From NCBI GenBank assembly GCA_029259635.1, contig JAJDEU010000025.1:1-64000 (forward strand): a stretch of DNA of 64,000 bases, given 5' to 3'. A model generated the notes under the pieces. That model made no database searches. It had not been told where the DNA came from and worked only from the letters and a program-made list of their open reading frames with translations. This DNA is from Planctomycetota bacterium. GTDB lineage: Bacteria; Planctomycetota; UBA1135; GCA-002686595. Numbering within the stretch: the first letter of the stretch is position 1; the number at the start of each line of letters is the position of its first letter. Positions 1 to 8,701 of the stretch are shown here, piece by piece. The position numbers and the translations under genes are program-made.

Positions 1-50
1 TTTTTAGTCGGGTTGGTGCCCGGAAACGAACCCGAATCCATAGATTCGGG

Positions 51-123
51 GAGGCTTTTGGGTGCCGACCTGGCCAAAAATCGGCCGCTTAGGGAGTGAA
101 TGACTTTTACCACGGGCTGCTAG
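51..123 (+). repeat. Copy A of a dispersed short repeat ending in GGGCTGCTAG
   Basis: This 73-nt stretch aligns without gaps to 11485-11557 at about 75% identity by eye, with the best match in the last 22 bases, which end in CCACGGGCTGCTAG. The left part of the second copy (a matching CTAGCAGCC end) is not evident here; instead an 8-bp perfect hairpin (CCCGAATC / GATTCGGG, 31-50) sits just upstream. It looks like a truncated copy of a small palindromic element. A family name would need an IS/MITE database search. Confidence 0.6.
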
Positions 124-820
124 GCTCATTTGTATGCCGGAGCACACTCTAACGCCCTCCCTGTTTCCAGTTGCGCTCGTCTTCACGAATAATCATCCTC
201 GATGACCATCTCGCGCCCCATGAGGGTCGGCGTTCTGCTGCGCTGGCGACGGCTCCGTAGAACAGGTTGAAGCTGGTCGCGGTCCCACTAGCAGGAGAGC
301 TTAGAGCCCATTGCGTCAGTGGTCGTTGAGTCAGCGGTCGTCTCGACGACGAACTCCGAGAGAGTTGTCGAGAAAGACCGACTTAGATCCAGAAGGCGAC
401 GCTCTCGAAATGGCGGTGCGCAATTTTTCGAGCACACCCCTCACCCTTTCGCTGGCTCACGCTGTCTCGCTTCGGGCGTTGTCCTCGACTCCCGCGAGTT
501 TCAACCTCGGCGTGACCGCTCGCATGTCGTTGTTATTGCGCCGCGCGCAGGACCAGCATTTGTGATAGCTGCTTCTCTGGCGCGTCTGGCAGAGAGGAGC
601 CGTGACCGTTTGAGCGATGAGCGCTTCGGCGCCATCCCTTCGAGTCGGGCACGAGAACATCTCTTCGGTCGAGATTTGCGAACTTTGGCTTTCTGAACTC
701 TGCATGCTTCACCCTTCGTGTCGGTGCACCGGGTGCTGAGTTCGTCACACGGGAACAGCCGGGAGTGTGAAGAATCAGCGCGAGTCGAAGCCGTGATTGA
801 GACACGCCGCGAGGGCCGGT
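124..820. other. Stretch without a convincing gene
   Basis: Several overlapping open frames exist on both strands, but none has a recognisable domain, a good ribosome binding site or a composition that stands out from its antisense frames. I see no tRNA, rRNA or clear terminator. It lies beyond the 3' end of the TIM-barrel gene at 821-1756, so it could hold that operon's transcription end or the remains of a lost gene. Confidence 0.5.
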
Positions 821-1756
821 TCAAGCATTCCCTGGCATGGAGAGCGCGCGACGTAGGTGCTGCATAGCCAGATTCGCAGCTTCGGGACCGCGATGGCTGT
901 CTCTTGAGAGCTCTACGGCCGCTAGTCCGTCGAAACCAACTTCCAAGAGCGCGGCCAGTACGGCGCGTAAATTGAGGTCGCCCTCACCGAACATGCGATG
1001 CAAATGAACGCCGTCTCGAATGTCGTCGAGGTGAACTTGGAGCAGCCGGTTGCCGTAACGGCGAATGATTTCGGCCTCGGGTAAGTCTCCTGTGCAATGC
1101 AGGTGACCCACGTCAAGACACAGGCCGAGCGCATCGCCGTCGCTGCCCAAACGCTCGATCAATTCTTCGTAGCCGGCGGGGCGCTCGAGGAACATGCCCG
1201 GCTCCGGTTCAAAAGCGAGCGGCACCCCGCGCACCTTGGCGTAGGTGAGAAGCTCGCGAACGCCAGCGGTCAGTCGTTCCCAGTTGAGCTCGACAACTTT
1301 GGCGTCGTGACTTGCTTCGCGTGAATCGCCGACGACGCCTTCCGGAGATTGCCCCGCCCAGAAGGAGACGACTTCTGCCGAGAGTTCACTGGCCAGATCG
1401 ATACAGCGCTTCAAAAAATCGATTCGCCGCGCGCGGTCTTCCGCCGAAACCTCCATCAAGGTCGGAAAGTGTTTGCGCTGGGCGTCGAGTAGAAAGCGCG
1501 CGCCGGTTTCGATCGAGACCGCGAGTCCGAGCTCGCTCGCCCAGTGACGCGCATCTTCGAGCTGCTCGGCGAGAGCGCTGTACGGGTCGAGCAACCCGAC
1601 GTCAGGCGTGATCGCAATACCTTCGTAACCCAGCTCGGCCAGAAGGCGCATCGCATCGATCAAACGATGGTGCGCCAATCCGTTGGTGTTGTAGGCCAGT
1701 CGAAAGATGAGGTTCCTCGCGCTCAGTCCTTCAACTCGGCCAGCTGGTCGATCCAT
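821..1756 (-). CDS. Sugar-phosphate isomerase/epimerase-like TIM-barrel protein (AP-endonuclease 2 family)
   Basis: The 311-residue protein has the layout of the xylose-isomerase-like TIM-barrel superfamily. LAYNTNG lies near the N-terminus, IETGARFLL follows, then FEPEPG, the metal-site strand LCLDVGHLHC, VHLDD, a GEGDLNL loop, and a final VELSRD strand. The acidic and histidine residues in these segments are those that bind a divalent metal in the family, so the fold and metal site look intact. Substrate cannot be read from sequence; relatives act on keto- and aldo-sugars, inosose or hydroxypyruvate. The ATG at 1756 overlaps the end of the upstream gene by 34 bases, suggesting translational coupling. 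No later ATG precedes the conserved core, which begins about residue 17. Confidence 0.75.
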   Translation of the reverse strand: MDRPAGRVEGLSARNLIFRLAYNTNGLAHHRLIDAMRLLAELGYEGIAITPDVGLLDPYSALAEQLEDARHWASELGLAVSIETGARFLLDAQRKHFPTLMEVSAEDRARRIDFLKRCIDLASELSAEVVSFWAGQSPEGVVGDSREASHDAKVVELNWERLTAGVRELLTYAKVRGVPLAFEPEPGMFLERPAGYEELIERLGSDGDALGLCLDVGHLHCTGDLPEAEIIRRYGNRLLQVHLDDIRDGVHLHRMFGEGDLNLRAVLAALLEVGFDGLAAVELSRDSHRGPEAANLAMQHLRRALSMPGNA

Positions 1757-2328
1757 TTGCGGCGTAACTTAACGACGGACCGTACCTGGATATCCAGCGG
1801 ATCGAAGCGGCTGACCTCTTCACGGGCCCACTGATCGGTGACCTGTAAAGCCTGGCTGAGAGCGGTCCTCGCCTCCCGCCGGTAGTTTTTTTCCTCGGCC
1901 GGTTTGCCCTTTTCGCGCGCTTCGGTCGCGAGCATCAGCCGCCCGCCCACCCGGCTCGCCGTCTTCATCGCGCCCTGCCACAGCTCGCTGCCGGTCAGTT
2001 CGCCGGGCTCGGGCTTCAGCGTGCTGGTCGATTCGGCGAGCCCACCGTCGAAGGGGTCATCCATGCCCGCGAAGGGATCGATCGACTCGGGCTCTTCAAC
2101 TACGGGGCTCGCCTCGAGTTTCTCCGCGCCTGCTTCGAAAGGGTCCTCCGCCGCTGCTTCGTCCTCGACCGAGGCCATAGTTTCTGCGACTCGAGGTTTG
2201 CCTCCGCCCGCGTCGTGCTTCAATTTACTGACCCAGAGCACGCCCCCAATCAGGCCTGCGACGAGCAGTAAGACGCCCCCGGCCATCATCGGAACCGCAG
2301 CCGCTCGTTTTTCTTTTCTAGACCTCAT
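1723..2328 (-). CDS. Single-pass membrane protein of unknown function
   Basis: I do not recognise a family. From the ATG at 2328 the protein starts with a basic patch (MRSRKEKR), then one hydrophobic segment (about residues 14-36), then an acidic, proline-rich stretch with repeated DPF motifs, and a basic, helical C-terminal part. This suggests an inner-membrane anchor with a soluble domain on one side, perhaps a scaffold. A longer frame reaches 2412, but its extra N-terminus would run almost to the divergent start at 2415-2427, so the internal ATG is preferred. It overlaps the downstream TIM-barrel gene and is probably cotranscribed with it. Confidence 0.6.
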   Translation of the reverse strand: MRSRKEKRAAAVPMMAGGVLLLVAGLIGGVLWVSKLKHDAGGGKPRVAETMASVEDEAAAEDPFEAGAEKLEASPVVEEPESIDPFAGMDDPFDGGLAESTSTLKPEPGELTGSELWQGAMKTASRVGGRLMLATEAREKGKPAEEKNYRREARTALSQALQVTDQWAREEVSRFDPLDIQVRSVVKLRRKWIDQLAELKD

Positions 2329-2426
2329 AGCCAGAGCGAATCCTAATCCGATCGACCCGTCTCCGCGAGAGTGGGCCTCGATTGGAATGAACCGGCCCGA
2401 AGGGTTGGGCAACCGTGCACGGATTG

Positions 2427-3671
2427 ATGAAGAGCGATGTAATTATAGTCGGCGGCGGAGTGATCGGGCTCGTCACCGCATTGGAACTCCTGGAGGCGGG
2501 CTATAGCGTCCGAATCCTCGAACGCGAAAAGCTCGGAACGGGAGCTTCACAGGGCAACTGCGGCTTGATTACGCCCAGCCACGCGCTGCCCCTCACACGT
2601 CCGGGGACGGTGCGCAAGGCCTTGGTGTCGATGCTGCGCTCGAACTCCCCGCTCTACATTCGCCCCCGGCTGGACCTGTCGCTCATGTCCTGGGGGCTCG
2701 ACTTTTCAAGGCACTGCAATCGACCATCGATGTTGCGCACGATGTTCGCGCGCAGTGACCTGCTCTCGCGCTCGCGCATGCTCTACGAAGAAATGATCGA
2801 GAAGCACGGGCTCGACTGTGAGTGGGAGAAGCGCGGCCTCTTAATCGCGTTCGCAACGAGTCGGCTCCTCGACAAAGAAGCCGCCGCTGATGAGGAGCTC
2901 AGCGCGCTCGGTGTCGACATCACACACCTCTCGGGCGAAGAGCTCAGTGAGCGCGAACCGGCGCTCCGCGAAAATCTCGCCGGCGCTTCGTGGTTTCCGC
3001 AAGACGCCCACCTGCGGCCCGATCGATTGATCGCGGAACTCGAACGCCTGGTTCGCGACAAAGGCGCGGAGATTGATGAAGGCCAAGAAGTAACCGGCTT
3101 TTGCATCGAGCTCGGCCGCGTCACGCACGTGCAGACCGATACCGGTTTGCGCGCGGCGAAACACTTTCTCATCGCGACCGGTGCTTGGTCGCCGGAGCTC
3201 GCTCGCACACTGCAACTGCGACTTCCGATTCAGCCTGGGAAAGGGTATTCGATCACAATGCCGCGACCGGAGATCTGTCCGACCACGCCTCTGATTCTCG
3301 CGGAGCCCTCAATGGCCGTCACGCCCTGGGCGAGCGGATTGAGATTGGGCGGAACGATGGAATTCGCGGGCTACGACAAGACTCTGCGCGAAAATCGGTT
3401 GGAAGCCCTGACGAAAGGCGCGGGTCGGTTCCTTAAGAGCAACCTAAACAGCGGGGTGAAGGAGCGCTGGTGTGGTTGGCGACCGATGACACCCAACGAG
3501 CTTCCGATCATCGACCGCGTTCCGGAGCTGGAAAACCTCTTCGTCGCCGCCGGTCACGGAATGATGGGTGTGAGCATGGCCCCCGCAACCGCGCAACTCG
3601 TCCGCCACCTGATCGACGGCGAAGACGTCGATCTCGACCCGGCACCCTTCCGCATTGGCGGAATTCGCTGA
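2427..3671 (+). CDS. FAD-dependent D-amino-acid dehydrogenase-like oxidoreductase (DadA family)
   Basis: The 414-residue protein begins with a Rossmann dinucleotide motif (VIIVGGGVIGLVTALELLEAG, GxGxxG at about residues 9-14). This is followed by GTGASQGNCGLITPSH, the FAD-contacting segment typical of D-amino-acid dehydrogenases and related amine oxidoreductases. Near the C-terminus WRPMTPNELPIIDRVP and AAGHGMMGVSMAPATA match the second FAD/substrate region. The family oxidises D-amino acids, D-hydroxyproline or glycine-type amines and feeds electrons to the respiratory chain at the inner membrane face. The ATG at 2427 is preferred; GTG at 2415 and TTG at 2424 are in frame just upstream. It is divergent from the membrane-protein gene, with a shared promoter gap of about 100 bp. 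Exact substrate is unknown. Confidence 0.8.
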   Translation: MKSDVIIVGGGVIGLVTALELLEAGYSVRILEREKLGTGASQGNCGLITPSHALPLTRPGTVRKALVSMLRSNSPLYIRPRLDLSLMSWGLDFSRHCNRPSMLRTMFARSDLLSRSRMLYEEMIEKHGLDCEWEKRGLLIAFATSRLLDKEAAADEELSALGVDITHLSGEELSEREPALRENLAGASWFPQDAHLRPDRLIAELERLVRDKGAEIDEGQEVTGFCIELGRVTHVQTDTGLRAAKHFLIATGAWSPELARTLQLRLPIQPGKGYSITMPRPEICPTTPLILAEPSMAVTPWASGLRLGGTMEFAGYDKTLRENRLEALTKGAGRFLKSNLNSGVKERWCGWRPMTPNELPIIDRVPELENLFVAAGHGMMGVSMAPATAQLVRHLIDGEDVDLDPAPFRIGGIR

Positions 3672-3685
3672 TCGCCAGCGGGCGG

Positions 3686-5566
3686 CTACTGCTTCAGGAG
3701 ATGTTGATACCGCGCGCGGAGTATCGGCGCCATCGATCGGTCTTTGCCGACGATCTCGGCGATCTTTTCAAAGTCTCCGCCGTGAATCTCGATCAGGTTT
3801 TTGAAGTACCTCTGCCTTGCGAACTTCGAAACCTCATTCAGGCTGACCTCGCTTGGCGCGATTTCGATTAAGGGTTCGAGCGCGCGAGCGATCGGTTCGG
3901 CGTGCTCGGAGTCGCGCCGCACGTAGGCAAAGACCTTCAAGTTCCACGCGTTCTTCCAATACTCGACCGATCCAAGCTGACCGAGCAACGTCCAGTTGTC
4001 GCGCAACTCGCGCATGCGCAAGTGAAGCAACTCGGGCGTCTGCGCAAAGACGCGCAGGTAGGTTGCGTCCCGCGTATTGTTCTGGAGACACATCCGCACG
4101 TACGCCGACATCATGCGTGAGTCTTCGCTCGGACCTGTCGCGTTCGCGCTCGCTTGCGGTTCGAAACCGATGTAGAGGTCGAGCTCTTGCGACCACATGT
4201 ATTCTTCGCGCTCGAGCCCCGTCAGAGGCTCTCGTCCGGACAGGTAGTTGTTGACCAGGCCACCGCGGTCGATGTGGCGAAAATCGCTGAAGTAAGGAAT
4301 GGCGCCCGCCGAATCGTTGAGGAGCGTAGCCCGATGACCGAGCTCGGTCTCGCCGAGCGCGAGGCCAACGTCCTTCAAAATCCCTTCCAGTCGTCGCATC
4401 TCTGCCCGCTCGGGCGGAAAGACGAGCAGCTCGTTGTTCTGGCTGCGGACAACGCCGATTCCCAGGGCGACGAGCGCGGAGAAGAGCAGAACGAACGCGC
4501 GAGTCGTCGCGTTCCCGCGCGTACAAGCCGGAAGCAACGCGAGGAAGCCGACGAAGAAGAAGATGTAGCTGGAATGGAAGAAGCGGAAGCTGGCCGTCGA
4601 AACGACCGTGTTGAACACGTAGTAGGAGCAGACGATGAGGGGCGGCAACAGAGTCGCGGCAAAGCGCGCTCGGCTGTGCGGCTCTTGAAAGAGCTGGCGC
4701 AATCCCTTGCGCGTGACAAAAGCCAATGCAGCGATCAGCGGTAGGCCGAGCGGCGTGAACACGTAAACGAAGTACGAGCCCGCCGCGTCCCACTGAATAT
4801 CAAACCTCGCGGATGACTTGAGATAGAACGGATTCGTCAGTAGGTAGCCGAAGGTCATCCACTTGTAAGCGGCGTAAGCCCCACCCAAGCCAGCCGTGCA
4901 TGCGCATGCGACGAACCAGGTTCGAATTCGCGTCGCGTTGCCCGCTCTCCAGTCGAGGATCGCGTCGACGAGCAACACCGAGTAGAGCACCGAGATGAAG
5001 AGCGCGTTCGAAGGTCGCGCGGTACAAGCCAAGAAGCTCGCGACGGCGAGAATCAGCGCGCTCCGCCGTGTCGGTGACTTCAACTGGGCGATCGCAGTCA
5101 TCCAAACCCACACCGTGGCCAAGCTGTCGACCAGGGTGCCGAGCCCGCTGACGGTGTTGGTCATCGTCATGCGCTCGTCCACCAAATACACCGCGAGAAC
5201 GGCAACTCCCGCGGGAAAGAGCGCCCCGAGTCGTTTCCGGTAGGCGCTCGCGACGAGGGCGAAGATTCCCATCGCGCAGAGCGAAGTGAGCAACAAGTTC
5301 GCGACGCGCAGCTCGAGCCCCATACGCTTGAGCGCGGCGATGAGCACGAGGTGCAGGAAGTTCGTGGCTCCGTCCGTCGGTTCTCCGCCGACGTTCCAAA
5401 CAACTCCGTCGCCGTTTGCGAAGTTCTCCGCGAACCGAAAACAAATGAAACCGTCGTCAACGATGCGGTCTTGAAGCTGCCAAATACCCAGGCCGAAAAA
5501 GACGAGAGCGAAGACCGTGATCGCCACAGTTATGGCGTTGCTCTTCGAACTCGGTGCCTCGTTCAT
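3686..5566 (-). CDS. Polytopic membrane protein, GT-C glycosyltransferase-like
   Basis: The 626-residue protein has a first membrane segment at residues 10-28, followed by DRIVDDGFICFRFAENFANG and a GVVWNVGGEPTDGATNF loop. An acidic pair after the first membrane segment plus a G-x-VWN...G-T-NF motif is typical of GT-C enzymes that use polyprenyl-phosphate sugars, such as mycobacterial AftB-type transferases. Ten or so further hydrophobic segments follow, then a soluble C-terminal domain of about 230 residues. The likely role is transfer of a sugar to an envelope glycan on the periplasmic side. It is convergent with the flavoenzyme gene (14-bp gap) and lies 51 bp downstream of rsmB. The assignment rests on one motif and topology. 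Confidence 0.6.
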   Translation of the reverse strand: MNEAPSSKSNAITVAITVFALVFFGLGIWQLQDRIVDDGFICFRFAENFANGDGVVWNVGGEPTDGATNFLHLVLIAALKRMGLELRVANLLLTSLCAMGIFALVASAYRKRLGALFPAGVAVLAVYLVDERMTMTNTVSGLGTLVDSLATVWVWMTAIAQLKSPTRRSALILAVASFLACTARPSNALFISVLYSVLLVDAILDWRAGNATRIRTWFVACACTAGLGGAYAAYKWMTFGYLLTNPFYLKSSARFDIQWDAAGSYFVYVFTPLGLPLIAALAFVTRKGLRQLFQEPHSRARFAATLLPPLIVCSYYVFNTVVSTASFRFFHSSYIFFFVGFLALLPACTRGNATTRAFVLLFSALVALGIGVVRSQNNELLVFPPERAEMRRLEGILKDVGLALGETELGHRATLLNDSAGAIPYFSDFRHIDRGGLVNNYLSGREPLTGLEREEYMWSQELDLYIGFEPQASANATGPSEDSRMMSAYVRMCLQNNTRDATYLRVFAQTPELLHLRMRELRDNWTLLGQLGSVEYWKNAWNLKVFAYVRRDSEHAEPIARALEPLIEIAPSEVSLNEVSKFARQRYFKNLIEIHGGDFEKIAEIVGKDRSMAPILRARYQHLLKQ

Positions 5567-5617
5567 CGGGTCGAGCTTATCAGTTCGTGGCGAAGCTGCG
5601 CGCGGACATGGGAGCGC

Positions 5618-6937
5618 TTAACTCTCACGCTCCAGACGCGCCGCAAAGCCGCCGTCCGTCGGCCCGCGCTCGAGATCGGGCAAGAACTCGTGTTGTTCGC
5701 CCTCCGACCAACCCGGATTCTCCTCGAGGAAGCGGCGAATCAACTGTCCGTTTTCTTCCGGCTCTAGGCTGCAGGTCGACCACACCAGTCGCCCGCCGGG
5801 ACGAACGTGTTTTGCGCCGCTCCGAATGAGCCCGGCTTGGATATCGCCAAGATCCTTGATCGACTTGGGGCCAAAGCGCCAGCGCGCGCCCGGGTGCGCG
5901 CCGAGCGTCCCCGTGTTCGTGCAGGGTGCGTCGATGAAGACCGCGTCGAAGGACGCGTCGTTCGCGAGTGCGCTCGTCGAGTCGCTCGCTACCAGCTTGA
6001 GATTCGGGAGATCGAGTCGAACGCGCGTAGCCTCGACGCGCGCGAGTCGACGCGCGTCTCGATCGAGCGCGGTGACGTCGGCGCCGCTGACCGCGAAGAC
6101 CGAGCTCTTCCCGCCCGGCGCCGCACACATATCGAGTACGCGCTCACCTTCGGTGGCCCCCAGAAGTTCGGCCGCGCGCAGTGCGGACTCGCCTTGAATG
6201 GTAATACGCCCTTCCGCGAAAGCAGCGCTCTCCAGAACGGCACCGGTCTGATCGGACGGGCAGATCAGGATGGCGTCGTGCGTGCCGGGGAACGACTCGC
6301 ATCCGAAGGCTTCCAGTTCCGCCATGATGGCTTCGCGATCGCCGCGCACGACGCGAACGGAGAGCGGCGGTTCGACGGAGAAGGTGCGCGCCAAGGCGAA
6401 GGCTTGCTCGCGTCCGTGTCGCTTGGCCCAGCGCTTTAAAATCGACGCGGGCATCGAGAGTGCGTCTTCGGCCCACAAGAGCGGCTGCTCTTCATAGTCG
6501 CGAAAAACCGGCGTATCGAAGTGCTGGTCGCGCCAGGTGAAGTCACAGCGCGGATCACCGCTGTGCCCGTCGACCCGCGCGCGAATGACCGCCCGCAAGA
6601 AGCCGTTGGTGTTGGTCGTCTTCGATCCGCCCATCGTCCGCCGCGTCGCGTCCACCGTCGTCGAGACCGCCGCGTGGTGCGGAATGCGGTCGAGGAACAG
6701 GAGCTGAACCAGCCCGATGTGATAGTGCGCCGCGAGGTCGGGCTTCGGAGGGCGCCGGGTAAACTTCTTCACGATCGCGCGCAGAGTTCCGCGCCGACGC
6801 AGCTCGGTGCCAACGATCTGGCGCAGGAGCCCGCGATCGCGCGCGTCGAGCCCGCATCGCGCAGCCTCGCGATCCACCAGCCGCATCGGCGTCGTGGAAC
6901 CCGAGCGCAAGATCTGCCATGCCGCAACTCGAACCAT
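5618..6937 (-). CDS. rsmB: 16S rRNA (cytosine-5) methyltransferase RsmB/Sun-like
   Basis: The 439-residue protein has an N-terminal NusB-like helical domain (about residues 1-140) and a C-terminal Rossmann methyltransferase domain. SAM-binding motif I is LDMCAAPGGKS. The two catalytic cysteines of RNA m5C methyltransferases are present in DAPCTNTGTLG (motif IV) and WSTCSLEPEEN (motif VI). This architecture is that of RsmB, which makes m5C967 of 16S rRNA in E. coli. The start codon at 6937 shares one base with the stop of fmt (TAATG), a coupling common for fmt-rsmB pairs; a longer frame to 7003 would run well into fmt and is not favoured. Confidence 0.9.
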   Translation of the reverse strand: MVRVAAWQILRSGSTTPMRLVDREAARCGLDARDRGLLRQIVGTELRRRGTLRAIVKKFTRRPPKPDLAAHYHIGLVQLLFLDRIPHHAAVSTTVDATRRTMGGSKTTNTNGFLRAVIRARVDGHSGDPRCDFTWRDQHFDTPVFRDYEEQPLLWAEDALSMPASILKRWAKRHGREQAFALARTFSVEPPLSVRVVRGDREAIMAELEAFGCESFPGTHDAILICPSDQTGAVLESAAFAEGRITIQGESALRAAELLGATEGERVLDMCAAPGGKSSVFAVSGADVTALDRDARRLARVEATRVRLDLPNLKLVASDSTSALANDASFDAVFIDAPCTNTGTLGAHPGARWRFGPKSIKDLGDIQAGLIRSGAKHVRPGGRLVWSTCSLEPEENGQLIRRFLEENPGWSEGEQHEFLPDLERGPTDGGFAARLERES

Positions 6938-7893
6938 TAGCGTTCCGCTCCTTCGGTCTCTTCGCCCAACCGCATTCCGGCCTCGAGGCGAGCGCCTCGA
7001 CAAAACTCCGATGCGGCGAGCGCACCCTTACCCTCGCGCTTCACCGTAAGCAATTCGAGCACGCCATCACCTGTTGCGACCCGAAGACCGTCTTGGATTT
7101 CGAGGATCTCGCCGGGTATCGGCTTTCCTCCGACTGTTTTTGACACCCGCGCATTCAGCACGAGCAAATTCTTTCCGTTCGGCAATCCGGTTCGCGCCAG
7201 CGGCCAAGGGTTCATCGCGCGGATCTGATTCCGAATCTCCTCCGCGCTTCTCGCCCAATCGATCAGCCCGTCGGCGACCGAGAGCTTCGTGCAGCTGGTG
7301 ACTTTCGACTCGTCCTGCGGTGTAAAGATCGCGGTGCCGTCCGCGATTCTTTCAAGAGCGGAAGCCGCCGCGTCCCCCGCGATCACCATCAGTCGCTCGG
7401 CCAATTCACCGGCCGTCTCGTTCTCGCCGAGCTCGGTTTCTTCGGCGAGCAGCACGTCCCCCGCGTCCAGCGTCTGCACGACACGCTGGAGACTGACTCC
7501 GGTCACTCGATCACCGGCGGCCACCGCGGCCTGAATCGGCGACGCGCCGCGAAAGCGCGGCAAGAGCGAGGGATGCACGTTCAAGATCTCCTCGGAAGCG
7601 ACTTCGAGGAACTCCGCTTTCAGGTATTCGCCGTAGGCCACGACCAGAATCACCTCGGGCGCGAATTCGCGGAGCTCGGTCATGAACTCCTCGTCGCGCA
7701 CGGTGGTCGGCTGGAGACAGCGAATGTCCTGCTGTTCCGCGAGGGCGGCGAGCGGGCTCTTTTCGATTTGCCGGCGCCGTCCGACCGGGCGATCGGGCGG
7801 TGTCACGACGAGCTGGGGAGCAAGTGAGCGCTCGATCAAACGCGCCAGGACCGGCGTTGCGAAGGGAGGCGATCCTAGAAAACAGAGACGCAT
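6937..7893 (-). CDS. fmt: Methionyl-tRNA formyltransferase
   Basis: The 318-residue protein formylates initiator Met-tRNA using 10-formyl-tetrahydrofolate. The N-terminal formyltransferase domain shows LGSPPFATPVL and the active-site block NVHPSLLPRFRGASPI. Asn105, His107 and Asp143 (in QTLDAGD) line up with the catalytic Asn106, His108 and Asp144 of the E. coli enzyme. The C-terminal tRNA-binding domain (about residues 205-318) is present, and length is normal. It sits between trxA and rsmB on the minus strand. The usual partner def (peptide deformylase) is not in this window. Confidence 0.93.
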   Translation of the reverse strand: MRLCFLGSPPFATPVLARLIERSLAPQLVVTPPDRPVGRRRQIEKSPLAALAEQQDIRCLQPTTVRDEEFMTELREFAPEVILVVAYGEYLKAEFLEVASEEILNVHPSLLPRFRGASPIQAAVAAGDRVTGVSLQRVVQTLDAGDVLLAEETELGENETAGELAERLMVIAGDAAASALERIADGTAIFTPQDESKVTSCTKLSVADGLIDWARSAEEIRNQIRAMNPWPLARTGLPNGKNLLVLNARVSKTVGGKPIPGEILEIQDGLRVATGDGVLELLTVKREGKGALAASEFCRGARLEAGMRLGEETEGAER

Positions 7894-7983
7894 GCGGGAG
7901 ACGTTCTGTTTCGGGCGTGAGCGACTTCGAAGGGAGCATTCGGCGCGGCGCCGGTTGAGGGCGCTCGCGCGGGAAGGCTTCGC

Positions 7984-8307
7984 CTACAGGAAGGGCTCGA
8001 CTTCCGTCTTGAGGTCGGCGTAAGAGCGCTGACCGACGATTTGCTTGGCGACTTCGCCGTCCTTGATGACGAGGAAGGTCGGGATGGCGGTGATGCCATA
8101 GCGAGCGGGCACTTCCGGGTTGTCCTGCGTGTTGATCTTGACGACCTTCAGCTTGCCCTCGAGGTCTTCGGCGAGCTTGTCCACGAACGGACCCATCGCG
8201 CGGCAAGGGGCACACCACTCCGCCCAGAAATCGACGAGGACGGGAACTTCACTCTTCAGGACGACCGATTCCCAGAGATTGTCGGTGACTTCAGCTGCTG
8301 TGCTCAT
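7984..8307 (-). CDS. trxA: Thioredoxin
   Basis: The 107-residue protein is a complete single-domain thioredoxin. The redox centre reads WCAPC (Trp31, Cys32, Cys35) rather than the commoner WCGPC, and the cis-proline follows in TAIPTFLV (Pro76). There is no signal peptide, so it acts in the cytoplasm. WCAPC is found in many bacterial thioredoxins and is not a sign of loss of function. It lies 90 bp before fmt in the same orientation, and its upstream side faces the structured gap at 8308-8694. Confidence 0.93.
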   Translation of the reverse strand: MSTAAEVTDNLWESVVLKSEVPVLVDFWAEWCAPCRAMGPFVDKLAEDLEGKLKVVKINTQDNPEVPARYGITAIPTFLVIKDGEVAKQIVGQRSYADLKTEVEPFL

Positions 8308-8694
8308 GGCGTGGTCATTGCCCTGTGAGGGCCGAAAGTGGTTGAGGGTGTGGCTTCGAAGAGGGAACCGAACGTTGGGCTCCCTCGCGGGGGGTCGGGC
8401 AATATGGGTCCGGAGTCGGTTCCCGTCTAGCAGCCCTTGGCAAAAGTCGCGAGGCAGAGGGACTGCTGGCGCGGAAGGGCCTCTCGGTTGGTCTCAGTTC
8501 CCCGATGCGGCCTCGGAGTCGACCCTCGCAGCGGTTTAGAACTGACTGGGTTCCGTGTGGAATCCGAATCTCGAAGTTGGCTAGAGCACTGAGCTTGGAT
8601 GACTTCTGAACTCAGCGAGGCCCTCCGGACCGGATTTCACTCCTATCACGGGTGCGAGCCGCCACTTACGCCGAGCGTTCCACACGGAACCCAG
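8308..8694. other. Gap between scpA and trxA, rich in repeats
   Basis: No gene is supported in these 387 bases. They hold a short copy of the CTAGCAGCCC-type repeat (8427-8448) and most of a 163-bp element with 24-bp inverted ends (8539-8701). The part next to the trxA start should hold its promoter, though I cannot point to clear -35 and -10 boxes. Confidence 0.6.
8427..8448 (-). repeat. Copy C (end only) of the dispersed GGGCTGCTAG repeat
   Basis: Read on the minus strand, this 22-nt block differs by about two bases from the ends of the copies at 51-123 and 11463-11557 (GACTTTTGCCAAGGGCTGCTAG here). The rest of the element is not recognisable, so it is either a bare end or a degraded copy. 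Confidence 0.55.
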
Positions 8695-8701
8695 TCAGTT
8701 C
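8539..8701. repeat. 163-bp element with 24-bp perfect terminal inverted repeats
   Basis: Bases 8539-8562 are the exact reverse complement of 8678-8701, a 24-bp match separated by 115 nt. The right arm overlaps the last codons and stop of scpA (stop at 8695-8697). A smaller inverted pair (CTGAG...CTCAG) lies inside. The size and terminal repeats fit a miniature inverted-repeat element; a large transcriptional hairpin at the end of the scpA transcript is the alternative. I see no obvious target-site duplication. Confidence 0.7.

Noticed and set aside
311-824. Several overlapping open frames on both strands
   Set aside because: No domain, ribosome binding site or coding bias separates any of them from its antisense frame.
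8678-8691. parS-like GTTCCACACGGAAC inside the inverted repeat
   Set aside because: The central CACGTG is broken at two positions, and the match is explained by the repeat itself.
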